From Acidobacteriaceae bacterium (GTDB lineage: Bacteria > Acidobacteriota > Terriglobia > Terriglobales > Acidobacteriaceae): a DNA stretch of 64,000 nucleotides. The notes beneath the pieces were generated by a model that had not been told where the DNA came from, ran no database searches, and saw only the letters and a program-made list of their open reading frames with translations. Numbering within the stretch: the stretch's first letter is position 1; each line of letters begins with the position of its first letter. The stretch lies in contig JANXYB010000078.1 of the NCBI GenBank assembly GCA_025350325.1, forward strand, positions 1 through 64,000, read 5' to 3'. A program made the translations under genes and the position numbers. Shown piece by piece: positions 8,241 through 17,325 of this stretch.

Positions 8241-10013
8241 TCAGCGCTTGATATGCGTGTTCCTGTCAGTATATCCGGCTAAGTTGAGGGTCCAAAAGCT
8301 TGCACCTTCAGGTGCATCGGCGGCTGTACGAGCGCGCGTGAATCCGAGCCGTTCGTAATGGTCGGCGACCATCATATTCTTTTTTGTAGGTAAGTAAACG
8401 CCTTGCATAGTGCGCAGGCCCCGGTCGATCGCCGCATGGGCCAACGCATCGAGCATCGCAAGCTCCATGTCGCGCTTGAGCACGCGGCAACTCATCAGCC
8501 ATAAGTCAAGGTGAAGCACCTGGTCGGACTGCCTGCCGACAATGATTGATATGAGCCCGTTGTCGCCAAACCGGTCAGCAAGCTTTCCATAGAGCGTGAT
8601 GTGCCCGGGAGAGTCAGTCACCGCCTCCATCTCCGCTAGAGTGTAGCGTCGGGTGGTGAGGTTGTACTGGTTGGTCTTGTTAGTCAGTTGAGTGATGCGC
8701 TCCATGTAGATAGGCTTGAACGGCTCGATATCTGCTGTCATCTCAAGTGAATCTAGGTATTCGCCGTAATTTGCAAACTTCGTTTGCTGCACCGCTCGGT
8801 GCGAATTTGACGCGTAGAGAGCAGCCCGTTCAAGATCTTCTTTAGAGAGAGCGGCAGGCTCAAAATAGCGGTGGGCCTCGATGACCGATGCGAACTTTGT
8901 TACCTGATCGCCGACATTGGGGACCGCGATTCCAGGCACCTGTGCCTCTACGATGGCACGCTCTGCAGGATTGTCGTCAACGAACACAAACGATTCGACA
9001 CCGAGATTTAGCTCCTTGGCAATCTCAAGGATATTTTCATGCTTGGGCGACCAGTTGGCTTTGAAAGATGAGAAGTGCTCGAGCTTTAAAACGGATGAGG
9101 GATGTTCAAATCCCGAGCGCGCAATCTCATCATCGTTTTTTGAACACACAGCCAGCAACACTCCGCGATCGCGCAGCGCGAGGCAATACTCTTGAAACGC
9201 GGTATACGCCTCGGCAACGGGCGTTTCTCTGCCAATTTGAATCTTGTCGACGCCGTCGTCCCCGATCACCCCGCCCCACAGCGTGTTGTCAAGATCGAGC
9301 ACCAGCACCTTGCGCGACTTCCCATAGATCGCGCCGACCATCGAGCTCAACGATCGTGCCACGACAAAGTTTGCTTCCGGTGTCAGTAACACCTTGTAAG
9401 AAAAAAAACGATCCCAATCAAACCAGTTATCAAGTCCGAGCCGCGCAGAGATGCCGCAGATATCCTGAATGAGAAGTTTGGGACGCCGATTCGCTTCTGC
9501 CACGAATGCCTCGTTGAGACGCATCAAGAAGCGCGTTCGCCCTCCTGCCGCGGTTGCGTCCATATTGCCGAGCGCAGGGTAAGGCGGCAATTCAAAATTG
9601 TTTTGAATTACTTGACAGCCGATGCGGCTCTCGAGCGAATCCCAGATGTCGCGAAATCGCGAAAGCTGCGCATTGACTTGCGCAGACAAATCTGTCTCAG
9701 TTGCACCCGCCGCCAGCCTGGCAATGTTGTTGCACGAGACGTGGACATGAATGATGTCAGGACGAAAGTCGACTAGCGCCTGGGAATCGTGGACCGCGTC
9801 TTCGTAATAGCGACCATATTCCGATTGATAAAAAGTGGGAACAAAACCGTTCGACAACAGCAGCAGTTCAAGCAAGTCGACCAGTGTATTGGTAGTAGAG
9901 CCCCCTAGCACCGCAAATCTAACTGGCTGCAGATTAGGCAGCATGACGAGTTGAGCCCGCAAACTGCGTCGCTTCATTATCAAATCATCAAGAGTTAAAT
10001 TCGTCAGGTTCAT
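8241..10013 (-). CDS. FkbH-like HAD-IIIC family protein (glyceryl-ACP loading type)
   Basis: The 590 residues have three parts: an N-terminal SGNH-like segment starting with AVLGGSTTNTL, a central HAD domain with the diagnostic VLDLDNTLWGGVIGDDG around residue 240, and a C-terminal GNAT-like region with LMSCRVLKRDMELAML. This is the FkbH architecture known from polyketide clusters, where the protein dephosphorylates 1,3-bisphosphoglycerate and transfers the D-glyceryl group to an ACP; FkbH-like proteins also occur in glycan clusters. It is the first gene of the minus-strand cassette and is followed by the ACP gene. No polyketide synthase or acyl-ACP ligase is present, so the product probably goes to the MBOAT system instead. 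Confidence 0.9.
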   Translation of the reverse strand: MNLTNLTLDDLIMKRRSLRAQLVMLPNLQPVRFAVLGGSTTNTLVDLLELLLLSNGFVPTFYQSEYGRYYEDAVHDSQALVDFRPDIIHVHVSCNNIARLAAGATETDLSAQVNAQLSRFRDIWDSLESRIGCQVIQNNFELPPYPALGNMDATAAGGRTRFLMRLNEAFVAEANRRPKLLIQDICGISARLGLDNWFDWDRFFSYKVLLTPEANFVVARSLSSMVGAIYGKSRKVLVLDLDNTLWGGVIGDDGVDKIQIGRETPVAEAYTAFQEYCLALRDRGVLLAVCSKNDDEIARSGFEHPSSVLKLEHFSSFKANWSPKHENILEIAKELNLGVESFVFVDDNPAERAIVEAQVPGIAVPNVGDQVTKFASVIEAHRYFEPAALSKEDLERAALYASNSHRAVQQTKFANYGEYLDSLEMTADIEPFKPIYMERITQLTNKTNQYNLTTRRYTLAEMEAVTDSPGHITLYGKLADRFGDNGLISIIVGRQSDQVLHLDLWLMSCRVLKRDMELAMLDALAHAAIDRGLRTMQGVYLPTKKNMMVADHYERLGFTRARTAADAPEGASFWTLNLAGYTDRNTHIKR

Positions 10014-10610
10014 GTATTCAGGCGGGCCGACGCTTCGTGCAAGTTTGGTATTTGGCAGGCTCAGTGTAGCTGCCGGGATACTCTCGTCACAACCGTCGGT
10101 GCAACGACAGGGAGCGCGTCATCATTGGATGATAGCCCGTTCTAATCACAGCGGCCTTAATCGAACATACTTAGATCGAAACTGTTGGTGACGTCGTTGT
10201 ATTGTCAATTGGAGAGTGTCGAGCGCTTCGCCCTTCTGGTGATCCAGGCGTCGACAGGAGCGCGAGTGTGTGCTGATTTGGTGCGACGAATAGTTCTGGG
10301 TATTGAGGTAACAGTACTCCCAAAGTTAGGTTGGCGGATATTTCACACAGTCATCGACTTAACTTACCCATCGCGAAGACCAATATGAAAAAAATTCCAA
10401 ACACCTGGCAGTCCGTTACGTCACCCACAAAATGAACGCAGCAAGCCAATCACCGTGATCACTGCTGGTGCTTTCTGGTCCTAGCAGAATTTACGAAAGT
10501 GATACTACGACCCAGTAAATTAGCCCTTGCAAGCGCGGAATTTTTCTAAGATCGGGGCCTATCCCCACTTGGGCCGCTCTATCCTATTCCTCGTCAAGGC
10601 GGTCGCGAGG
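10014..10610. other. 597-base intergenic region, nothing recognised
   Basis: This stretch separates the FkbH-like gene from the DUF192/PilZ gene on the same strand. It is less GC-rich than the flanking genes and contains no frame with family resemblance, no tRNA and no clear terminator. It presumably contains the promoter of the FkbH cassette and the 3' end of the PilZ transcript. Confidence 0.5.
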
Positions 10611-13145
10611 TCAGAGGAAATGCTCCAATGCCTTTCTGTCGGTAAGTTTTGCAGGCAGGATGTCGCGCGTTTCCCTGTTCAGATTTTCTGGCAGCACAAA
10701 CTCGTATGCCACGCCGTCCATATCTTCCCGCACCACCCTGGCAACCACTACGATCGCGTGCCTGGGATCGCCTTCTTCTATGTCCGGCCTTTGTATGACC
10801 ATGCGAAGCACAGTTTCAGGTATCCATCTATCCTTTGTGAACAAGTAGAAACCTGACTCGCTAATGTTGGCGATTTCGTGCGGCTGTGGAGGTCCGCCAG
10901 ACCAGTAGTAGGCCACCAGACCGGGGCGCTGCTTCCGGCTGGCTCCGCGTCGCTTGGGTGAGTGTAGGTTGGCGGCCAGAACGGTGGGATCAACCCAGCG
11001 CGCAATCCTGCTCCGCAATGAAAGCTTTGCTTCTGAGGCATCAGCGAGCTTCGTTTTTGGTTCTTCTTCAACCGGGACCCGCACTACCTTTTGCTTCAGT
11101 TTCTCCGCATCTGCCTTGGCGACTTTTGTCCTGACTTTTGCTTTTTCTTTTTCGCTCCGAGACCCTCGATCTTTACCCTTCTGCTTCTCGCTTTGCTGCT
11201 CATCGAGCTTTTGGATTGCGGCCCGTAAATCAGGCGGCAGGTTGGCAGACACCGTTTGTGCGGCGGTGCTGGAAGGTCCCCCCAGCGCTCCTTCACCGAC
11301 AGTCGGTGCCTCAGTGTCAAGAGCCGGGTTGAAGAATTGACGCCGCGTCGGGGTGAAGAAATGGGGTGCTTCCGGATCATTCGGCTGCGCCACTGCCCGA
11401 TTCCTACGCGCCTTGGAATTTATCGGGATGGGAAATTTTGCTTCCGGCTCGAACTCTTCTTTGTTTGCGGACGACGCCGCGATGGCTGGAACTGATTGCG
11501 TGGTGGCCGGCAAATCATCTTTGGTATGGGCTGTGCTTGCGAATTGAGTGATGCCGGATTCTGTTGCCGCGGATTCTAAAATGCAGATCTGCGGCTGAAA
11601 AGCTGGGTCGGCCGTTGAGATGGCGGGTTCGCCTGACAAAGCCCGGTCGGTGGGCGCTGCTGCGGGTGCCGCCTGTTGCTCGACCGGCAGAGCCGCGGTC
11701 ATTTGTTTAAAGCCTGCCGACGAGCTGGATATCACTGGCTCCGCGATTATCGTTTCTGCCTGGGTAGAGGGAGATTTGATTTCAATCTTGCCCAATTCCA
11801 CTGTTGGACTACCTGAGGCAAGGGTCGCACCCCTGTCCAGAGCAGCAGCTTCGATTGTCGTGGGGGGCGCAGGCACTAATGAACTTAGGGGCATTGTCAC
11901 TGCGGGGATGGGACTCACCGGCAATACGATGCTCATGGGCTCGACCAGACGACTCCCAAACAAATCCGGCGGAGCCGGTGAACTGAGAACAGGCTGCTCA
12001 AGGGGTTCAACACTTGCGGCAGAACCCGTTAAAGCCTTGGTGTCCACCTCGGAAGCTTGAACTTCCGCGACTTTTAAGTCCTGACTCGCGCCCATCGAAG
12101 CAGCGGGCTTTAGCTCAGTCGTTTGAAGACTCGACGCATTTTCGCCGGCCGGGCCTAACTTTTCCTGAACCGATTTGCCGTCGACAGGTTCGCTAAGCCG
12201 CCATATAGGGTACTGAACCATAGTGAATTGAACATCCTGCGAAACCGGCTTCTCTGAAACAGATTGCGCAGGCAGACTAGCCGGGAAGCGCGAACGGGGC
12301 GGCGGGCCAGCAGGTAAAGCTCCAGGTTTTGCAGTTTCAAGGATCGGCTCGATAGCAGTCGGCATTGCATCGGGAAGCGCTATAGTCACTGCTTCGGTCT
12401 CAGCCGTCTCAATTCTCGGAGTGCGTTCGTACATCCCCTGATTGTGAAGCGGTTTCGTTGCAACCTCAGGCGCTGGAGCAGCCAGGACAACCGGGGTCGA
12501 TATATATGTCCCGGAGCCCGGAAACAATTCGAGCGGAGACTCCGAGTGCAACGCGTTTCTAGAATTGCTTGACTCTATCGAAATGCGAGGAGGGAGGGTC
12601 GGACTCAGTGCTGTTGTCGGCGTATCTGGTTTGACGGCGATAGCTAAGGGTCTTGGCTCAGAGGCAGCCGAAAGTGATTTGAGGACGGGTGACGTTACTT
12701 CATCACCCTCAATCTGCGGCTCCGACAACGCGACTAGAGGTACATCTACAATTGTGCTGCGATGTTCCAGGTCTTCTTTCTGACTGATCAGAAGGCTATC
12801 GCCCACAATGGTTTGCGAAGAGGAGACAGCGTGCAGAGGCAACACCAGAGCGCTCGCTGTGTCCCCTCCCACAGGAGGAAATACTCCTCCAGGAAAGATC
12901 TCGACTGCTTGGATGACATGCAAGTCCTTGCTCAGATACAGCAGATCGAAGGGGAAAAGTCTCGGTATCGTCAGGCTGCCATTGAGCGGATTTAGCCAGA
13001 TCCCCGATTTTGAATCCAACCCTAGCCCACCAATTAACAGGTCCAAAACCTTCAGCGGTTGCAGCGCGCTGTCAGCTTCCGTGACCACGAGGCTTAGAAA
13101 GCTTTCCTTGCTCGCGTTGTACACGGAAAATGTCCTGATTCCCAT
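10611..13145 (-). CDS. DUF192-like domain joined by a long Pro/Ala/Ser-rich linker to a PilZ domain
   Basis: I start at the ATG at 13145, which follows GGGGA at good spacing, rather than a TTG 111 bases upstream that has no ribosome-binding site; this gives 844 residues. The first 120 or so resemble DUF192: GIWLNPLNGSLTIPRLFPFDLLYL followed in the family by an acidic loop and a GD turn is the pattern, and the GD is visible in TIVGDSLLI. About 500 residues of low-complexity Pro/Ala/Ser/Glu-rich sequence follow, then a Lys/Glu/Arg-rich stretch, and finally a PilZ-like domain with DNA-encoded landmarks RPGLVAYYWSGG and IANISESGFYLFT. PilZ domains often bind c-di-GMP. No signal peptide is seen. 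The linker suggests a tether or interaction surface. Function unknown. Confidence 0.78.
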   Translation of the reverse strand: MGIRTFSVYNASKESFLSLVVTEADSALQPLKVLDLLIGGLGLDSKSGIWLNPLNGSLTIPRLFPFDLLYLSKDLHVIQAVEIFPGGVFPPVGGDTASALVLPLHAVSSSQTIVGDSLLISQKEDLEHRSTIVDVPLVALSEPQIEGDEVTSPVLKSLSAASEPRPLAIAVKPDTPTTALSPTLPPRISIESSNSRNALHSESPLELFPGSGTYISTPVVLAAPAPEVATKPLHNQGMYERTPRIETAETEAVTIALPDAMPTAIEPILETAKPGALPAGPPPRSRFPASLPAQSVSEKPVSQDVQFTMVQYPIWRLSEPVDGKSVQEKLGPAGENASSLQTTELKPAASMGASQDLKVAEVQASEVDTKALTGSAASVEPLEQPVLSSPAPPDLFGSRLVEPMSIVLPVSPIPAVTMPLSSLVPAPPTTIEAAALDRGATLASGSPTVELGKIEIKSPSTQAETIIAEPVISSSSAGFKQMTAALPVEQQAAPAAAPTDRALSGEPAISTADPAFQPQICILESAATESGITQFASTAHTKDDLPATTQSVPAIAASSANKEEFEPEAKFPIPINSKARRNRAVAQPNDPEAPHFFTPTRRQFFNPALDTEAPTVGEGALGGPSSTAAQTVSANLPPDLRAAIQKLDEQQSEKQKGKDRGSRSEKEKAKVRTKVAKADAEKLKQKVVRVPVEEEPKTKLADASEAKLSLRSRIARWVDPTVLAANLHSPKRRGASRKQRPGLVAYYWSGGPPQPHEIANISESGFYLFTKDRWIPETVLRMVIQRPDIEEGDPRHAIVVVARVVREDMDGVAYEFVLPENLNRETRDILPAKLTDRKALEHFL

Positions 13146-13377
13146 TCGTCCCCGTTCTTCATGCGAGCTGCTCGTTAGGATAGGACTTTTCACGAGTTCG
13201 ACACCACCGCTCCTCGCTCTCACCGGAGGAATGTGTGTAGGATCGGATTGTCTCAAATAGATTCACCATTTTCAATTGCGGGCGCGGCAAGCTGAAGGCA
13301 AAGTTTCTGTCTGACCTCCTGGCGATTGGATGCCATTGGAAGCAGAGATCTCGTCGCAAAGTTGCTTAGATGACTAT

Positions 13378-13450
13378 GGTTTCCCGTTTGGGATAGGGAC
13401 CTACAGCTTTGCAGATATTGCCGGTGAGTCTACCGGCGGTAGGCGAAACC
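13378..13450 (-). ncRNA. possible structured leader RNA upstream of the PilZ gene
   Basis: Read on the minus strand, four nested helices can form. An outer stem pairs 13445-13450 with 13378-13383 (GGTTTC/GAAACC). An inner stem pairs 13439-13443 with 13400-13404 (CCTAC/GTAGG). A 6-bp hairpin lies at 13437-13420 (GCCGGT, six-base loop, ACCGGC), and a small hairpin at 13393-13382 has the loop AAAC. A 15-base single-stranded segment containing GCAAAGC lies inside the inner stem. The element would sit in the 5' leader of the DUF192/PilZ gene, about 230 bases before its ATG. The pairing was found by eye and no family match is claimed. Confidence 0.35.
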
Positions 13451-13559
13451 TCACGATTATGACAATGCCAAGTAGCTCAATTGTTCCAGTGTCTCTAGAT
13501 ATACGTCCAATTGCGACACGGTAATCGCCTGCCAAGGCAATACGAAACGCAGCAATAAC

Positions 13560-13597
13560 GAACTGCCCGGAAACGCCATTTGCGTCCCGGGCAGTTC
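13560..13597 (-). terminator. strong hairpin downstream of the BON lipoprotein gene
   Basis: Positions 13560-13570 (GAACTGCCCGG) pair perfectly with 13587-13597, and an inner ACGC/GCGT helix can extend the stem. It begins 41 bases past the stop of the BON-domain gene. There is no clean T-run on either side, so it may be a transcript-stabilising or weak terminator hairpin rather than a canonical intrinsic terminator. Confidence 0.5.
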
Positions 13598-13637
13598 ATT
13601 TGTCTAATTGTTTCAATCTAATAACGCTCTCTTTTAG

Positions 13638-14201
13638 TTAGGAATGAGCGGTCGAATGCTTCTTCGGGTCAACTTCAATTTCATTCACGACCTGCTGTAC
13701 GTTCGGTACCCGCTTGGCTAAATCCTCGGCTTCTTTCTTCTGCTTTACCGTCTTTACCGAGCCCTTGAGAACCAGCGTGCCGTTCTTGGCCGAGAAGTGA
13801 ATGCTCTGCTCGTTGAGGTTGGTGTTGGACTTGATCGACGCCTTGTAGTTGTCTTCGATTGCGCTGTCAAGGTTCGAAGCTACCGAACCGGCCTCACTGG
13901 CTCCGGGGGGGCGGACACCAATTTCATTGGCCACGGTGTAATCCGGGGCGGCCTGCTTGGCCAGATTCTCGGCTTGTGCCTTCAGGTCTGTTGAGTCAAC
14001 ATTGCCGCTCAGAGTCATGACGCCCTTGTCCCGATCCTGAGAAATACTGACGGCGCTGAGGTTATTGCCTTTGAGGGAATCTGTAACTGCTGATTTCTCG
14101 TCAGGATGAGCCGGTTTATTGCAGCCTGCAACAGCCAACGCTCCGGCAAACACCGCCGCCGCGCTCAGCAGGAAGGCCCGCTGGGAAAGTGTATTTTTCA
14201 T
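13638..14201 (-). CDS. BON-domain lipoprotein with two BON repeats
   Basis: The 187 residues start with a signal sequence ending in the lipobox AVAGC. Two BON domains follow: residues about 36-98 (ending VANEIGVRPPG) and about 112-180 (ending VVNEIEVDPKK). Each has the characteristic central Gly (VMTLSGNV, LVLKGSVK). BON domains bind phospholipid and tether proteins to the cell envelope; OsmY and Kbp are known members, and many are stress-induced. The ATG is preceded by a strong AAGGAGG. The gene stands alone, divergent from the CoA-transferase operon. Confidence 0.88.
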   Translation of the reverse strand: MKNTLSQRAFLLSAAAVFAGALAVAGCNKPAHPDEKSAVTDSLKGNNLSAVSISQDRDKGVMTLSGNVDSTDLKAQAENLAKQAAPDYTVANEIGVRPPGASEAGSVASNLDSAIEDNYKASIKSNTNLNEQSIHFSAKNGTLVLKGSVKTVKQKKEAEDLAKRVPNVQQVVNEIEVDPKKHSTAHS

Positions 14202-14597
14202 TTATTTCCTCCTTACACACTGATAGTTAAGCAAATCACTACTGCAACTCAGATGTGACGCCCCACGGGACGGTTGTCCCTGCAGCACGCTACAAGCAGT
14301 GACACAGATGGCTCTTCTTTTGAACAAGATGAACGACGTAAGCACGATAGACGCTGCTTTCCCGACGGTGCGCGTGCCTAGATGACCATGGGCGCGCGGT
14401 ATTTAATTTCGTGATATTCCCTGTTCTAAATCTGGCAACCCAACGCCGAATCGCAGTGCCGTATTTTGGCCAGGTGACACCCATCACAGCCCCTTGCGTT
14501 GACCGAGGCGCAACATATTTCGGGCCTTGTGAGATAGCGCATGGCTTAGATCGCCCGACAGAAAAACTTTGCAGAAGAATCAAATGAGGGAATTAAG
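14202..14597. other. divergent intergenic region between BON gene and CoA-transferase operon
   Basis: This 396-base region must hold promoters for both directions. A short perfect hairpin (GGGAC, four-base loop, GTCCC) lies near 14263-14276, but no T-run follows. I recognise no RNA gene and no operator. Confidence 0.5.
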
Positions 14598-15917
14598 TTG
14601 AACTGGAAGAGAGAATTCGACGCGAAATGCAAGACAGCCGAGCAAGCGATCGAGGCAGTACGCTCCGGCGACCGGGTGTGGATACAGTCGGGTTGTGGCA
14701 CGCCTAGTCCGCTCGTAAATGCGCTGGTGGCCCGCGCCGCTGAAGTCATCGATGTCGAGATCGTGCACATGATGACGCTGGGCGCGGCAGACTACACCAA
14801 ACCCGAGTATGAAGGCCACTTTCGCCATCGCGGACTATTTTTAGGTGCCAATACGCGCGAAGCCGTGGTCGCGGGTCGAGCCGATTACACGCCGATTTTC
14901 CTGAGTGAAATTGAGGGATTGTTTGAGAGTGGGGCTCTACCGCTCGATGTAGTTCTAATGCAAGTTTCGCCGCCCGATGCGCACGGTTTTGTGAGCCTAG
15001 GCACGACGGTAGACTGCACGCTGACAGCTATACGCTGCGCCAAGGTCGTGATCGCCGAGGTAAACGACCGTATGCCGCGCACCCATGGCGATACATCTAT
15101 CCATGTCAGCCAGATCTCCTCGCTGGTCGAAACGTCGCGGCCTCTGCTTGAACTTTGTACCGAGGCTTTCTCTGAGCTTCACATGGAAGTGGCGCGCAAC
15201 GTGGCTTCCCTGATCCCTGATGGCGCCACGATCCAGACAGGCATCGGAGGAATTTCAGAGGCCGTACTTGCTTGCCTGGGCGATAAGCATGACCTCGGTA
15301 TCCATACCGAGATGTGTCCTGACGGCGTCATCGATCTGATGGAATCGGGCGTAATCAACGGGCAAAGGAAATCATTGCATCGCGGCAAGGTAGTCGCCGC
15401 ATTCGTGCTCGGAACGCGGCGGTTATTCGATTTTATCCACGAAAATGCGAGTTTCGAGTTCCGCTCAATTTCATACACCAATGATCCCTTTGTGGTGGCG
15501 CAGAACGACAAGATGGTCGCCATCAACTCAGCGCTACAGGTTGATCTCACGGGGCAGGTCTGCGCTGACTCGCTGGGAACCAAACCCTACAGCGGCTTTG
15601 GCGGGCAGATCGATTTCATTCGCGGAGCGGCGCGTTCGCACGGTGGAATTCCTATCATTGCACTGCCGTCAACCGCACTGGGTGGCACGATTTCAAGGAT
15701 TGTTCCCATGCTCGAACCGGGTGCTGGCGTAGTGACCTCGCGCGCCGATGTGCATTACGTCGTGACCGAGCACGGCATCGCCTATCTGCATGGAAAGACA
15801 CTCCGCGAACGTGCCGAGGCGCTTATCGCAATTGCCGATCCGCGCTTTCAAGCTGAGCTTGAAGATTTTGCATTGCGCTCGCACTACCTTGAGCGCAAAG
15901 CGGGCGTGTGTGCCTGA
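14598..15917 (+). CDS. acetyl-CoA hydrolase/transferase family protein (4-hydroxybutyrate CoA-transferase type)
   Basis: The start is a TTG at 14598, chosen because GAGGG sits seven bases upstream and no better start exists; this gives 439 residues. The protein matches class I CoA-transferases of the Cat1/Cat2/4-hydroxybutyrate group: an N-terminal [29 protein letters not shown] around residue 120, [14 protein letters not shown] around 205, and a C-terminal [12 protein letters not shown] and [15 protein letters not shown]. Such enzymes exchange CoA between acetyl-CoA and another carboxylic acid. Being the first gene of an operon with a branched-chain 2-oxoacid oxidoreductase and aminotransferase, it probably handles isovalerate, isobutyrate or a similar branched acid. 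This is inferred from context. Confidence 0.9.
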   Translation: MNWKREFDAKCKTAEQAIEAVRSGDRVWIQSGCGTPSPLVNALVARAAEVIDVEIVHMMTLGAADYTKPEYEGHFRHRGLFLGANTREAVVAGRADYTPIFLSEIEGLFESGALPLDVVLMQVSPPDAHGFVSLGTTVDCTLTAIRCAKVVIAEVNDRMPRTHGDTSIHVSQISSLVETSRPLLELCTEAFSELHMEVARNVASLIPDGATIQTGIGGISEAVLACLGDKHDLGIHTEMCPDGVIDLMESGVINGQRKSLHRGKVVAAFVLGTRRLFDFIHENASFEFRSISYTNDPFVVAQNDKMVAINSALQVDLTGQVCADSLGTKPYSGFGGQIDFIRGAARSHGGIPIIALPSTALGGTISRIVPMLEPGAGVVTSRADVHYVVTEHGIAYLHGKTLRERAEALIAIADPRFQAELEDFALRSHYLERKAGVCA

Positions 15918-15946
15918 TGGAAACACCGGCCCAAGAAGGAATGAAG

Positions 15947-16246
15947 ATGATGGATACGTTAAAGCAAGACCGAGGTCTGCTGCGAATCGACGGAAATGAG
16001 TGCAAGGGCTGCGGCCTTTGCGTTGAAGCTTGCCCACCCAAAGTGATCAGCCTGAGCGACCGGCTCAATCAGTACGGCTATCGCACGGCCCTTTATGCAG
16101 GCCACGGTTGTACCGGATGCGGGATATGTTTCATGGCGTGTCCTGAGCCAGGCGCGATCACGGTACTGCGTGCCCTTAAAGCTGCTGCCGTTGCGTTAAG
16201 CGTTGGCACCGATGCGAAGGGAGCCACTGAATGCGCAAGCAACTGA
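15947..16246 (+). CDS. 2x[4Fe-4S] ferredoxin subunit of a 2-oxoacid:ferredoxin oxidoreductase
   Basis: Two complete cluster motifs are visible, [13 protein letters not shown] and [13 protein letters not shown], so the small protein binds two [4Fe-4S] clusters. It corresponds to the delta subunit of pyruvate/2-oxoisovalerate ferredoxin oxidoreductases and passes electrons from the TPP site to ferredoxin. Several in-frame ATGs lie close together (15917, 15941, 15947, 15950). I favour 15947 because AGAAGGA ends six bases before it; a start at 15917 would overlap the upstream stop. The 3' end overlaps the alpha-subunit gene by 16 bases. Confidence 0.88.
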   Translation: MMDTLKQDRGLLRIDGNECKGCGLCVEACPPKVISLSDRLNQYGYRTALYAGHGCTGCGICFMACPEPGAITVLRALKAAAVALSVGTDAKGATECASN

Positions 16247-17325
16247 TGAAGGGCAACGAAGCCGTTGTCAAGAGCGCAATCCTGGCAGGATGCCGCGCGT
16301 TCTATGGCTATCCCATCACACCCGCAAGCGAAATTACAGAAGCCGCAGCGCTGTACATGCCCCAGGCCGGCGGAGTTTTTCTCCAAGCCGAGAGCGAAGT
16401 CGCGGCGATCAACATGCTCTACGGCGCTGCGTCCGCAGGGGTACGCTGCATGACGGCATCGAGCGGTCCCGGCATCAGCCTCATGCAAGAAGGCATCAGC
16501 TACATGGCCGGCGCGGAACTGCCCTGCGTGATCGCGGATATTTCGCGCGGTGGTCCCGGCTTGGGCAATCTGGGCGCAGAGCAAGGCGATTATCACCAGG
16601 TGGTAAAGGGCGGCGGCAACGGCAACTATCGCACCATCGTGCTGGCTCCCCATTCCGTGCAGGAAATGGCCGACCTTACAGCGTTGGCTTTCGAATTGGC
16701 AGATCGCTATCGCACCCCGGTAGTGCTGCTCACCGATGGCTTCATCGGTCAAATGATGGAACCGGTTAAGTTGGCGCAAGTGGCAACCGCGCCGCAACAA
16801 CCGGCGTGGGCAGTAGCAGGCACGGCCGAGACGCGCGCCAACATGATCACCTCGCTGCACATTGGTTTCGACGATCTTGAATCACACGTCCTCGCTCTTG
16901 AAGCCAAGTATCGCCACGCCGAGCGACACGAAGTGCGTGCCGAAGAGTTTCACACCGAAGACGCCGACATTGTTCTGGTGGGATACGGCATCGTGGGACG
17001 CATTCTTAAAGCTGTGGTTGCTGAGGCGCGCGCGCAAGGGCTGCGCGTCGGCTTGTTGCGGCCCATCACGCTCTATCCATTCCCCACGCTGCATTTCCAG
17101 CGGTTGGCTGAGCAGGCTGCGGCATTCATCGTGGTCGAGATGAGTACCGGGCAGTTGATCGAGGACGTGCGTCTGGCCATCAACGGAGCACGACCCGTTG
17201 AGTTTTTCAGCCGCGTCGGCGGCAACGTTCCGTCGCATGATGAAGTACTCAAGTTTGTGCAGGAGCAGGCACGGCATTATCTGCCGGTGAGTGCGTCAGA
17301 AAAGGAGCAGGTGATCCATGTCTAG
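16231..17325 (+). CDS. 2-oxoacid:ferredoxin oxidoreductase alpha subunit (VorB/KorA type)
   Basis: The 364 residues contain the pyrimidine-binding domain of the alpha subunit, with the family signatures [12 protein letters not shown] near residue 25, [14 protein letters not shown] near 72, [18 protein letters not shown] near 108 and a second domain starting around [10 protein letters not shown] (residue 245). With the beta and gamma activities in the next gene it oxidatively decarboxylates a 2-oxoacid to an acyl-CoA with reduction of ferredoxin. The branched-chain aminotransferase in the same operon favours 2-oxoisovalerate or 4-methyl-2-oxopentanoate as substrate. It overlaps both neighbours, typical of translationally coupled subunits. 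Confidence 0.9.
   Translation: MRKQLMKGNEAVVKSAILAGCRAFYGYPITPASEITEAAALYMPQAGGVFLQAESEVAAINMLYGAASAGVRCMTASSGPGISLMQEGISYMAGAELPCVIADISRGGPGLGNLGAEQGDYHQVVKGGGNGNYRTIVLAPHSVQEMADLTALAFELADRYRTPVVLLTDGFIGQMMEPVKLAQVATAPQQPAWAVAGTAETRANMITSLHIGFDDLESHVLALEAKYRHAERHEVRAEEFHTEDADIVLVGYGIVGRILKAVVAEARAQGLRVGLLRPITLYPFPTLHFQRLAEQAAAFIVVEMSTGQLIEDVRLAINGARPVEFFSRVGGNVPSHDEVLKFVQEQARHYLPVSASEKEQVIHV

Noticed and set aside
13420-13450. Resemblance of GCCGGTGAG...ACCGGC on the plus strand to the core of a cobalamin riboswitch
   Set aside because: Only the short hairpin resembles it; the flanking conserved blocks are missing, and no vitamin B12-related gene lies downstream on that strand.
16093-16860. 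255-codon minus-strand frame opposite the oxidoreductase alpha gene
   Set aside because: His/Arg/Gly-rich low-information sequence, a typical shadow of a GC-rich gene on the other strand.
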